From: Bradyrhizobium sp. WSM3983
GTDB taxonomy: Bacteria; Pseudomonadota; Alphaproteobacteria; Rhizobiales; Xanthobacteraceae
Direction: 5' to 3'
Assembly (NCBI RefSeq): GCF_000473045.1
Contig: NZ_AXAY01000018.1
Span: 62,001-126,000, forward strand
Length of the DNA: 64,000 bases
Shown: piece by piece, positions 42,491-51,271 of the stretch
Numbering within the stretch: position 1 is the first letter of the stretch
Layout: the number at the start of each line of letters is the position of its first letter
The notes under the pieces: generated by a model
Seen by the model: only the letters and a program-made list of their open reading frames with translations
What the model was told of the DNA's origin: nothing
Databases searched by the model: none
Position numbers and translations under genes: made by a program

Positions 42491-43549
42491 TCAGGCGCCG
42501 CTGCTATCGCGGCGCTCTCTCACATAGGCGGCCTTGGGCGCGGGTCCGGGGTCGAGCTTGAGCGCCGCCTGCTGCAGTCGCTTCGATCGCGCGCCGATGA
42601 TAACTTCGCGAAACGTCAGCAAGATTACAGAGATCACGAAGGGCGACAGATAATAGAGGACCCGGAACAGCAGCATGCCGCCCAAAAGTTCCTCGCGGTC
42701 CATCTGCCAGAGGCCGACCAGCATGGCGGCATCGAACACCCCGAGCCCGCCGGGCGAATGGCTGGCGAAGCCGAGCAGCGTCGCCGAGACGAAGATGACC
42801 GCAACGACGACGAAGCCGAGATTGGGCTCGTCGGGGACCAGCACATACATCGCCAGCGCGCAGAAGCCGAGATCGATGATGCCGATCGCGATCTGGAGCA
42901 AGGTCAGCGGGCCGCCCGGCAGCACCACGGTCCAGGGGCCGCGTCCGACCACCCGTGGCTGGGTCCAGACCCAGACCACGTAACCGACGAGAGCCGCGAG
43001 GATCATCATCGCCAGCGTCCGGTTCAGCCAGGGCGGAAGCTGGTCGATCGCGGCGGCCGCCTCCGGATGATAGGAGATGCCGAGACCCAGAACGGCGGCA
43101 TTGCCGAGCCAGAAGGTAAGGCCGGCGAGGAAGCATATCTTGGCGACGTCGATCGCGTTCAGGCCATGTGCCGAATAGATGCGGTAACGCACTGCGCCAC
43201 CGGTGAAGACGCTGGCGCCGACATTGTGGCCGATCGAATAGCTGGTGAAGGCTGCGAGCGCGTTGATGCGATAGGGCACGTGGGAATGGCCGATCGCGCG
43301 CACGGCGAACAGGTCGTAGAAGGTCAGGGTGAAATAGCCCGCGGCGACGAACAGCCCTGCCATCGCAATCTGGCGCGGCTCGGTGCTCTTGATCGCCTCG
43401 ATCACCTCGTTCATGTCGATGCCGCGCAGCATGTGGTAGAGCACATAGCAAGCGATGCCGATGACCGCGACGCTGATCACAACTCCAAGCTTATGCAGGA
43501 TTTGCTTCTGGCGCAGCAACGTCATCGCCCTGCGTATGGCTTCCAGCAT
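42491..43549 (-). CDS. UPF0104 / lysylphosphatidylglycerol synthase TM-region family membrane protein
   Basis: A 352-residue protein with about eight membrane helices. The family signature around HNVGASVFTGGAVRYRIYSAHGL and the later GFASHSPGGLGVFDAAML are clear. These regions match the flippase part of MprF/LPG synthases and HpnL-like proteins, but there is no C-terminal synthase domain. The substrate is not visible; lipids are likely. It sits 36 bases before phoR on the same strand, an unusual neighbour for a phosphate sensor. Confidence 0.82.
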   Translation of the reverse strand: MLEAIRRAMTLLRQKQILHKLGVVISVAVIGIACYVLYHMLRGIDMNEVIEAIKSTEPRQIAMAGLFVAAGYFTLTFYDLFAVRAIGHSHVPYRINALAAFTSYSIGHNVGASVFTGGAVRYRIYSAHGLNAIDVAKICFLAGLTFWLGNAAVLGLGISYHPEAAAAIDQLPPWLNRTLAMMILAALVGYVVWVWTQPRVVGRGPWTVVLPGGPLTLLQIAIGIIDLGFCALAMYVLVPDEPNLGFVVVAVIFVSATLLGFASHSPGGLGVFDAAMLVGLWQMDREELLGGMLLFRVLYYLSPFVISVILLTFREVIIGARSKRLQQAALKLDPGPAPKAAYVRERRDSSGA

Positions 43550-44078
43550 CTAGACCTCGAACAACGCTTCAGCGGCCAGGGTGGCCGACGAACAGGCGGA
43601 CGACGCACAGGCACTCAACGAACCCTCACCGCCGGCTCCGGCCTCGCGCATGCCCCCCACTCCTCCACTAGCGCGTTTCGGGGCGGAGTGGAATTCGCCA
43701 ATGTAAACAAAATCACGTGCCTTCAATATTTTAGGCAGGTTTGCGGGTTCAGGATGCACGGTTTGGCGCTTTCGGCGGCAAGCTAGAGGCGAATCTCCAT
43801 GGCAATCCTGCGCAGGGGCCGTGAAGTTTTGATGATTTCGACCGGACAATGTTCCGCCACGCCTTAAGTCGAAATCAATCTATGGGCCGCGCCCGCCTGT
43901 TGAAAGAGGGGGGTGATCCGCGCCGGCGGGCTGCAGCACAAATAGCCGCGCGGCAATCGCGCGGCTGAGGCATTTGCCTTGACAGTTGGTTGCAACGCGA
44001 CATCACAGAGAGGTGCTGTCGCGGCCGTCCGCCGGCGCTGGGCCGGCGGCGGCCGTGCTGGTCAGAGGGGCGACCGGC
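43550..44078. other. 529-bp non-coding region with two GC-rich hairpins
   Basis: This gap separates the UPF0104 gene start from the dehalogenase stop, both on the minus strand. No open frame looks like protein. Two hairpins lie downstream of the dehalogenase: 44022-44055 (CGGCC..CCGCCGGC / GCCGGCGG..GGCCG) and 43944-43966 (AGCCGCGCG / CGCGCGGCT). The remaining part presumably carries the promoter for the UPF0104-phoR unit; I find no PHO box in it. Confidence 0.5.
44022..44055 (-). terminator. GC-rich hairpin downstream of the dehalogenase gene
   Basis: A strong interrupted stem (CGGCC-GT-CCGCCGGC against GCCGGCGG-C-GGCCG) begins 24 bases after the dehalogenase stop. There is no T run, so it is a possible Rho-assisted or weak terminator. 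A second 9-bp stem follows at 43944-43966. Confidence 0.5.
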
Positions 44079-45005
44079 TCAGGCCGCAAGCTGCGGACGC
44101 ATCGCCTCGATGCCGGCGATCCAGCCGGCGACAGAGCGGCCGATCGCCTCGGGGTGATCCTCCTGGAGAAAGTGCAATCCCGCCCCAAGCCGAACGTGCG
44201 CGCAATGCTTCAACGAAGCCGCGAACGTCTCTGCAAACTCCGGTGCGACGAGCGCACCGGGCTCGCCCGAGAACAGCAGCTTTGGATAGGACGATGCGGC
44301 CAATGCGGCCTGAGCGAATTGAAGCGCCTCACAGACATCAGCGGGTTCGTTCGCGATCGGCAGTTCGCGCGGAAAGATGAGAACGGGACGGCGGCTCTCC
44401 GGTGTCGGGAACGGCGCGCGATAGGGCGCCATCTCCTCGTCGCTGAGCTTGCGGACGATGCCGCCCGGCAGCACGCGTTCAACGAACGCATTGGCATCGA
44501 GGATCATGGCTTCGCCCTCACCCGGCGTCCTGAACTTGCGAAACACCGCCCGCGCCGCCTCGGCATGGTCCTGCTCCTCCGCGCGTTCGGTGTGATGGAA
44601 ATCCTGCCAGGTCGGCATCGGACGGATGAATTCCATGAAGGCCAGACCGCGCACGAGGTTCGGCCGCCGCGCGGCAAGATGAAACGCGAGCGCCGTGCCC
44701 CAATCTTGCGCGACGAGATAGGCGCTCGTAATGCCGCGCTGTTCGATGAAGGCATCGAGATAGCGGACGTGATCGACAAAGCGATAGGCGATGTCGGGCT
44801 TGTCGGACTGACCGAAGCCGATGAGGTCGGGCGCGATGCAATGCGCGACCGGCGACACCAGCGGCAATATGTTGCGCCAGATGTGCGACGAGGTGGGATT
44901 GCCGTGCAGGAAGAGCGCGACGGGCGCGTCCTCCGCGCCTGTCTCGCGATAGGCCATGCTGCTTCCGAGGACGGACGCTTTGCGGATCTCAATCTGCTTG
45001 GTCAT
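44079..45005 (-). CDS. dhaA: haloalkane dehalogenase (DbjA-like)
   Basis: A 308-residue alpha/beta hydrolase that cleaves carbon-halogen bonds. The catalytic set is complete: Asn36 in LHGNPTSS, nucleophile Asp101 and halide-binding Trp102 in VAQDWGTALAF, acid Glu125 in AFMEFIRP, and His about 278 in LHFLQEDHPEA. The extra segment EEQDHAEAARAVFRKFRTPG after the core is, as I recall, the DbjA insertion. It matches my memory of DbjA from B. japonicum along almost its whole length. The ATG overlaps the upstream TetR stop (ATGA), so regulator and enzyme are coupled. Confidence 0.95.
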   Translation of the reverse strand: MTKQIEIRKASVLGSSMAYRETGAEDAPVALFLHGNPTSSHIWRNILPLVSPVAHCIAPDLIGFGQSDKPDIAYRFVDHVRYLDAFIEQRGITSAYLVAQDWGTALAFHLAARRPNLVRGLAFMEFIRPMPTWQDFHHTERAEEQDHAEAARAVFRKFRTPGEGEAMILDANAFVERVLPGGIVRKLSDEEMAPYRAPFPTPESRRPVLIFPRELPIANEPADVCEALQFAQAALAASSYPKLLFSGEPGALVAPEFAETFAASLKHCAHVRLGAGLHFLQEDHPEAIGRSVAGWIAGIEAMRPQLAA

Positions 45006-45592
45006 GTCAGCTCCTTGAACACGGTTTGGAATGCGATGGTCTTGAAACGCTCGAGTGCCTTGGGATTGCGATCGACCTTCATGCGCAGGATCGCGCCCTG
45101 CCAGGACGCGAGGAGGAAGTCGGCAAGCTCCTCTGGCGCGAAGTCGGATGCGATCTCGCCGCTCGTCTGGGCATCCCTGATGCAGGCGGCGAACGGTGTG
45201 CGCCATTCGGCAAAGATCTGCGCGAGACGCGCGCGCAGCAGCTCGCTGCTTCCGCTCGCCTCCAGGCTGAGATCGCCGATCAGGCAGCCGCGGCCGTAGC
45301 CGTCGGCCTCGAGTCGGCCGGTGATGATGTCGAGATAGCGCCTGAGTCGCGCCCGCGGCGTCAGCGAGGCGTCGTCGAGGGCCTCGGCGACCAGTCCTCT
45401 GGTGACCTCGAAATAGCGGTCGAGCACCTCGGAGGCGAACGCCTCCTTGGAGCGGAAATGATTGGTGAAGGACCCCTGCGGCGCGCCCGCCGCAGCGGTG
45501 ACGTCGCGCACACTGGTGCCGTGATAGCCGGTCCTGAACATGACCTTCAGGCCGGCATCGAGGATGGCATCTTTGAGTGAGGGCTTTGGCAT
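45002..45592 (-). CDS. TetR family repressor controlling the dehalogenase
   Basis: A 196-residue TetR/AcrR regulator. The N-terminal helix-turn-helix ILDAGLKVMFRTGYHGTSVRDVTAAAGAPQGSFTNHFRSKEA is typical (quoted here in parts: GYHGTSVRDVTAAAGAPQGS and TNHFRSKEAFA). The C-terminal ligand domain is unassigned. It starts two bases after a perfect 30-bp palindrome and overlaps the dehalogenase start by four bases. It very likely represses its own operon and is induced by a halogenated or related compound; that is inference. Confidence 0.9.
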   Translation of the reverse strand: MPKPSLKDAILDAGLKVMFRTGYHGTSVRDVTAAAGAPQGSFTNHFRSKEAFASEVLDRYFEVTRGLVAEALDDASLTPRARLRRYLDIITGRLEADGYGRGCLIGDLSLEASGSSELLRARLAQIFAEWRTPFAACIRDAQTSGEIASDFAPEELADFLLASWQGAILRMKVDRNPKALERFKTIAFQTVFKELT

Positions 45593-45594
45593 AC

Positions 45595-45624
45595 GATAAT
45601 AATACGTACGTACGTATTATTATC
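45595..45624. promoter_or_regulatory. perfect 30-bp palindromic operator before the TetR-dehalogenase operon
   Basis: The sequence is a perfect palindrome over 30 bases: GATAATAATACGTAC followed by its exact complement GTACGTATTATTATC. It ends two bases before the TetR start codon, so a bound TetR protein would block transcription or translation initiation. It is AT-rich at the outside with a CGTACGTACG core. Confidence 0.85.
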
Positions 45625-45692
45625 AAGCGTCAGTTTGTTGCCTCGGCAATCTCCTTGCCGGTCAGCCGGTTACCGAACCTTTTGACGACAGA

Positions 45693-45989
45693 TCAGGCCG
45701 CAGGCTGGCTGCGCGAGACCACCCAATAGCGCAGCCATGCACCGATGGTGCAGCCGACGAGGTAGCAGGCGAACATGAGCAGGCCGAGGTCGAGCCAGTA
45801 GCCGAAGCGACCCGGGACCACATGCGCGAACGAGGCCGCGACCAGGCCGGTGACCAGCGCCGCGAGCCAGCGCGCCGTGACTTTCGAGGTGCCGTTGCCG
45901 CGCTGGACCACCGAGATCCAGCCCATGCAGAAGCCCAGCAGCAGCGAGCCAATCAGCCAGCCCATATGGAACGAGACGAGATAGGGCAT
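45693..45989 (-). CDS. small four-helix membrane protein next to the OmpA-like gene
   Basis: A 98-residue protein with three or four hydrophobic segments (HMGWLIGSLLLGFCMGWISVV, WLAALVTGLVAASFA, LLMFACYLVGCTIGAWL). No motif is recognised. The ATG at 45989 has GAGGTGACG before it; a GTG at 45995 overlapping the upstream stop is also possible. It starts right at the end of the BON-OmpA gene, so both are made from one message and may act together in the envelope. Confidence 0.7.
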   Translation of the reverse strand: MPYLVSFHMGWLIGSLLLGFCMGWISVVQRGNGTSKVTARWLAALVTGLVAASFAHVVPGRFGYWLDLGLLMFACYLVGCTIGAWLRYWVVSRSQPAA

Positions 45990-45991
45990 CG

Positions 45992-47386
45992 TCACCTCAC
46001 CAGAAATTCGATGCGGCGGTTTTGCGCCTTGCCGTCGTCGGTGTCGTTGCCGGCGACCGGCTGCGAGCTGCCGTAACCGACCGCGGTGAAGCGGTCGGCG
46101 GGCAGGCCAGCCTTGACCAGATAGTCGATCACCGCCCGCGCTCGCTTCTCAGAGAGCGCCTGGTTGAAACCATCCTCGCCGTCGGCATCGGTGTGGCCGG
46201 CGACCTCGATATTGGTGGTCGGGCAGCGCAGCGCCGTCTCGATCAGATGATCAAGAATGCCGGCGGAATCAGGATCGATGTCGGCGCGCTTGGACTCGAA
46301 ACGGATCTTGCCCTTGGCCAGGAGCTCCGAGAACAATTGCTGGCAGACGGTGCCGTCGACCGGCCCCGCCGCGGGCTTCACGGTGATTTCGGGCTTGTAC
46401 TGCCAGTTCTTTGGAAAGTCCTTGCCGAGGCCGGCGCGGATGTCGTTGGCCGCACCTTCGTACAGCGCATCACCCGACAGCTTCACCTCGCGGTCGGACA
46501 CGACCAGCGTGCCGGTCGACAGCCGCGACAGCGCACCGAGCGCAGCGACCACCGCGGTGTTGAAGGAGCTGGGCGCACCGACGCTGGCCTTGAGATTGTC
46601 GACGACCTTCTCGGTGAAGAATTTTCGCGACGCGCTGGTCGCGATCGCGGCGTGAACGTTGTTGTCGGGCACGTAGCCGGTCAGCGTCACGGTAGCGGCG
46701 ACCGGATCCTTGTAGGCCTGGAAAATGTAAGGCGGTGCCTTGATCTCGTTGGCGGCGATCGAGAAACCTTCGGGCAGGTTTTTCAACGCAGCCGCGATCG
46801 CCTCGCGGCCGCCGAGGTCGCGCGCCATGCCCGACAGATTGACCTTGGTGTCTGTTATCGTGATCTTGCCGTCCTTCAGCTTGCCGATCTGGTCGAGCAG
46901 CAGCATCGCGGCCGCTTCGAACCGCGCCGGCGCGCCGCGGGCCAGCCCCATCTGATCGGCGACCTCGGTCCCGCTGGCCTCCTTGCGCGCGGCTTCCGTC
47001 AGGCGCGCCTTCATCGACGGTAGCGGCGCGGAGCCCGACAGGGTCACCCGCACCACGTCACGTTCGGCGTTCCAGACGAAGGGTTTGGCTTCGGGAGCCA
47101 AGCGGGTCTGGTCATCGACCAGCCGGACGCCGGGAACCGTCTCGACCGTCGCCACGGCGTCGCGGCGCCCCTCCTCGGAGAAGGCATCCGCGGCCAGGCT
47201 GACGTCACGGCCGTCGACCGCGATCCGGGTCTTGTCCAGGACGGTATCCTTGAGCGCGGCCGTGCTGCGGGCCGACAGGTCGGCCTCGACCGGCAAAGTG
47301 TTATTCCAGGCCGCAAATCCCCACATGACGGCCAGGGGAATCAGCCCCGGCCACCATTTGCTGGCCCACCTGAAAAGCATCTGCAT
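45992..47386 (-). CDS. OmpA family protein with BON-like repeats
   Basis: A 464-residue envelope protein. It has an N-terminal membrane anchor (PGLIPLAVMWGFAAW), then a long region with at least two BON-like repeats (AATVTLTGYVPDNNVHAAI, TLVVSDREVKLSGDALYEGA), and a C-terminal OmpA peptidoglycan-binding domain with IEVAGHTDADGEDGFNQALSEKRARAV (split: IEVAGHTDADGEDG, LSEKRARAVIDYL). It probably links the inner membrane to the cell wall. A longer reading to 47422 adds no anchor. It is co-transcribed with the small membrane protein. Confidence 0.85.
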   Translation of the reverse strand: MQMLFRWASKWWPGLIPLAVMWGFAAWNNTLPVEADLSARSTAALKDTVLDKTRIAVDGRDVSLAADAFSEEGRRDAVATVETVPGVRLVDDQTRLAPEAKPFVWNAERDVVRVTLSGSAPLPSMKARLTEAARKEASGTEVADQMGLARGAPARFEAAAMLLLDQIGKLKDGKITITDTKVNLSGMARDLGGREAIAAALKNLPEGFSIAANEIKAPPYIFQAYKDPVAATVTLTGYVPDNNVHAAIATSASRKFFTEKVVDNLKASVGAPSSFNTAVVAALGALSRLSTGTLVVSDREVKLSGDALYEGAANDIRAGLGKDFPKNWQYKPEITVKPAAGPVDGTVCQQLFSELLAKGKIRFESKRADIDPDSAGILDHLIETALRCPTTNIEVAGHTDADGEDGFNQALSEKRARAVIDYLVKAGLPADRFTAVGYGSSQPVAGNDTDDGKAQNRRIEFLVR

Positions 47387-47552
47387 TCGACGACCCGAAC
47401 TCTGGAACCGGAGACAAAACAAACCCTTGGCAGGCTGTCAAACCGGAAATGGGGCTCTTTCAGGGGCCGCACGTGGACAATTGAAATAACTTTTTCTTCA
47501 AGGGTCACGCCCTAAGTTGAAGGCGGAATGCCCAGGGGGCGGCCAGCCGGTC

Positions 47553-48611
47553 ATGAAACAACTCCGTAATAGTGTCATTCGCGCCGGGCTGGGAGCACTC
47601 TATTTCAGCGGGGCGCACCATCTACTGCGCCCGCTGCTGTCGGGCGTCGGCGCCATTTTCATGCTGCATCATGTGCGGCCGGCCCATAAGGGTGCGTTCC
47701 AGCCGAACCGGCATCTCGAGGTCACCCCCGATTTCCTGCGCGCGACCCTGTGCCATCTGCGCTCGCGCGAGATCGACATCGTCAGCATGGACGAACTGCA
47801 CGAACGGCTGGTCCAGGGCCGGTTCGACCGCCGCTTTGCCGCCTTCACCCTCGACGACGGTTACCGCGACAACCAGGACCATGCCCTGCCGGTGCTGCGC
47901 GAATTTGACGCGCCCGCGACCATCTATGTCGCCAGCGACTTCGCCGATGGCACGGGACGGCTGTGGTGGGCCGCGCTGGAGGCCGTCATCGCCAAGGCCG
48001 AGCAGATCGACGTGCAGATCGGCCATTCCGCGATTCGGCTCGATGCGAGCACGCCAGCCGCAAAACAGGCGGCGTTCGATCGCGTACACGATTGGCTGCG
48101 CGCATTGCCGGGCGAGCACGATTTGAAGCGCGAGATCGAAGCGCTCTGCACGGCGCATGGTGTCGACATGGAAGCGTTGTGCCGCAGCCTCTGCCTGTCC
48201 TGGGACGAGGTGAAACGGCTCGCGGCCGATCCACTGGTCACGATCGGCGCTCACACCATCAGCCATTGCAATCTCGCCAAGCAGAGCGAGGAGATCGCCG
48301 CGCAGGAGCTGGCCGTAAGCCGGGCGCGGATCGAGAACGCGCTGGAACGCCCGGCACTACATCTCGCCTATCCTTATGGCGATCGCGAAGCGGCGGGCGA
48401 TCGCGAATTCGCGCTCGCCGCTTCCGCCGGCTTCAAGACCGCGGTAACGACACGGCCCGGCATGCTGTTCGCCGTAAACGCCGGCCACATGACCGCGCTG
48501 CCGCGCGTCTCGCTCAACGGCAACTACCAGGACGCGCGCATTCTGCCGGTGCTGACATCGGGCGCCGCGACCGCGATGTGGAACGGCTTTCGCCGGTTGG
48601 CTGCGGCTTGA
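47553..48611 (+). CDS. polysaccharide deacetylase family protein
   Basis: A 352-residue NodB-homology protein. The first metal/catalytic motif FTLDDGYRDN (NodB TFDDG type, with Leu for Phe), the GAHTISHCNL motif with two His ligands and the LAYPYGDREAAG motif are present, so the core looks active. It has an N-terminal hydrophobic segment near LLSGVGAIFML but no clear signal peptide. It removes acetyl groups from a sugar polymer; the substrate is unknown. It is divergent from the OmpA-like gene and ends in a hairpin. Confidence 0.85.
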   Translation: MKQLRNSVIRAGLGALYFSGAHHLLRPLLSGVGAIFMLHHVRPAHKGAFQPNRHLEVTPDFLRATLCHLRSREIDIVSMDELHERLVQGRFDRRFAAFTLDDGYRDNQDHALPVLREFDAPATIYVASDFADGTGRLWWAALEAVIAKAEQIDVQIGHSAIRLDASTPAAKQAAFDRVHDWLRALPGEHDLKREIEALCTAHGVDMEALCRSLCLSWDEVKRLAADPLVTIGAHTISHCNLAKQSEEIAAQELAVSRARIENALERPALHLAYPYGDREAAGDREFALAASAGFKTAVTTRPGMLFAVNAGHMTALPRVSLNGNYQDARILPVLTSGAATAMWNGFRRLAAA

Positions 48612-48642
48612 GTGTTGTCCCGGCCTTCGCCGGAACAACACT
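48611..48642. terminator. short palindrome after the deacetylase gene
   Basis: AGTGTTGTCCCGG pairs with CCGGAACAACACT (one mismatch) around a CCTTCG loop. It begins at the deacetylase stop. Its GTCCCGGCCTTCGCCGG core resembles the ends of repeat family B, so it may be a short derivative acting as terminator. Confidence 0.7.
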
Positions 48643-48697
48643 GAGTTGACTCCCCTCCCCGCGGCGCTCAAAACGACGCCAACCCAAGGGAGGCATC

Positions 48698-49498
48698 ATG
48701 TCCAACGATCTGTTTTCGCTCAAAGGCCGCATCGCACTCGTGACCGGCGGCTCGCGCGGCATCGGCAAGATGATCGCCGCCGGTTATCTCGGTGCAGGAG
48801 CTGCGAAGGTCTACATCACCGCGCGCAAGGCAGGTCCCTGCGAAGCAACCGCCAAAGAACTCTCGGCGCAATATGACGGCGAATGCATCGCGCTGCCGAT
48901 CGACATCTCGACCGTCGAAGGCTGCGATAAGCTGGCTTCCGAAATCATCAAGCTCGAGCCGAAGCTCGACATCCTCGTCAACAACGCAGGTGCGGCCTGG
49001 GGCGCGGAGTTCGACGAATTCCCCGAAAGCGGCTGGGACAAGGTGATGGACCTCAACGTCAAATCGCTGTTCTTCCTGACCAAGGCGCTGGCAAAGCCGC
49101 TGCGCGCGGCGGCCTCGCACGAGCGGCCCGCCAAGGTCATCAACATCGCCTCCGTCGACGGCATCTTCGTCAATCCGAGCGAGACCTATTCCTACGCTGC
49201 GAGCAAGGCTGCGGTGATCCACCTGACGCGGCGCATGGCGACGAAGCTGATCAAGGACAACATCAACGTCACCGCGATCGCGCCGGGCGCCTTCAAGTCC
49301 GACATGAACCGCGCCGCGCGCGACCATTCGGACGACGTCGCCAAGCGCATTCCGGCGCGTCGCATCGGCACCGACGAGGACATGGCAGGCGTTGCGATCT
49401 ACCTCGCCTCGCGCGCGGGCGACTATGTGGTCGGCAACACCATCGCGGTCGATGGTGGCGTGGTGTACGCGAATGCGGGATTGGAGATTGCGGGTTAA
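48698..49498 (+). CDS. short-chain dehydrogenase/reductase
   Basis: A 266-residue classical SDR. Motifs: cofactor site TGGSRGIGK, LVNNAGAA, the catalytic Ser in INIASVDG and Tyr-x-x-x-Lys in YAASKAAVIHL, and IAPGAFKSDMN. The RhlG/3-oxoacyl-ACP reductase-like layout (VDGIFVNPSETYSYAASK) suggests NADPH use on a 3-oxo or hydroxy substrate. The start follows a GGGAGGCATC site. It lies between the deacetylase and the box cluster, converging on boxB. Confidence 0.9.
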   Translation: MSNDLFSLKGRIALVTGGSRGIGKMIAAGYLGAGAAKVYITARKAGPCEATAKELSAQYDGECIALPIDISTVEGCDKLASEIIKLEPKLDILVNNAGAAWGAEFDEFPESGWDKVMDLNVKSLFFLTKALAKPLRAAASHERPAKVINIASVDGIFVNPSETYSYAASKAAVIHLTRRMATKLIKDNINVTAIAPGAFKSDMNRAARDHSDDVAKRIPARRIGTDEDMAGVAIYLASRAGDYVVGNTIAVDGGVVYANAGLEIAG

Positions 49499-49535
49499 GA
49501 GGCGCGGTTCGGTAAAGACCGCACCCCACACTCCG

Positions 49536-49640
49536 CTGTCATGCCCCGGCTCGACCGGGGCATCCAGCACGCCGAGGCCTCTCGTTCGATCACCGCCGTC
49601 TCTGGAATACTGGATCACCCGCCTTCGCGGGTGATGACAG
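49536..49640. repeat. palindromic intergenic element family C
   Basis: It starts CTGTCATGCCCCGGCTCGAC and ends CGCGGGTGATGACAG, with terminal CTGTCAT/ATGACAG inverted repeats. Two inner stems are visible (GCCCCGG/CCGGGGC and GATCACCCGC/GCGGGTGAT). It lies between the converging SDR and boxB genes. Note that its CTGTCAT end is not a PHO box, as it is single. Confidence 0.85.
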
Positions 49641-49673
49641 CATTCGTGGTGCGCAAGTGTCAGATCCTGACGT

Positions 49674-51125
<1,452 letters not shown>

Positions 51126-51147
51126 GGCCGTGCTCCTTGCTCCGTCT

Positions 51148-51267
51148 CGTGTCCCGGACGCAGTGCGGCGCGAAGTGCTGCACTGCTGAGCTGGGACCTA
51201 TTGCTCGGTCTTTGTGGGTCCCGGTTCTGCGTCGCATCACTTCGTGCTGCGCCGCGCCCGGGACACG
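51148..51267. repeat. palindromic element between boxC and boxB
   Basis: CGTGTCCCGGACGCAGTGCG on the left and its imperfect complement CGCCGCGCCCGGGACACG on the right form a long interrupted hairpin; the inner GCGAAGTG / CACTTCG also pairs. Its GTGTCCCGG ends are distinct from families A and B. Lying inside the box operon, it may tune boxB expression relative to boxC. Confidence 0.8.
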
Positions 51268-51271
51268 ATAG

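Noticed and set aside
41354..43786. An 810-codon plus-strand open frame opposite phoR and the UPF0104 gene.
   Set aside because: It is antisense to two clear genes, has low-complexity Arg/Gln/Asp-rich sequence typical of high-GC shadow frames, and lacks any domain.
43979..44010. TTGACA-containing sequence as a promoter for a plus-strand gene.
   Set aside because: No supported plus-strand gene follows; the region is downstream of the minus-strand dehalogenase.
45693..45995. GTG at 45995 as the start of the small membrane protein.
   Set aside because: It would overlap the OmpA-like stop, which is possible, but GAGGT is better spaced for the ATG at 45989.
49536..49542. CTGTCAT motif as a PHO box after the SDR gene.
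   Set aside because: Only one half-site is present and it forms the terminal inverted repeat of a palindromic element.
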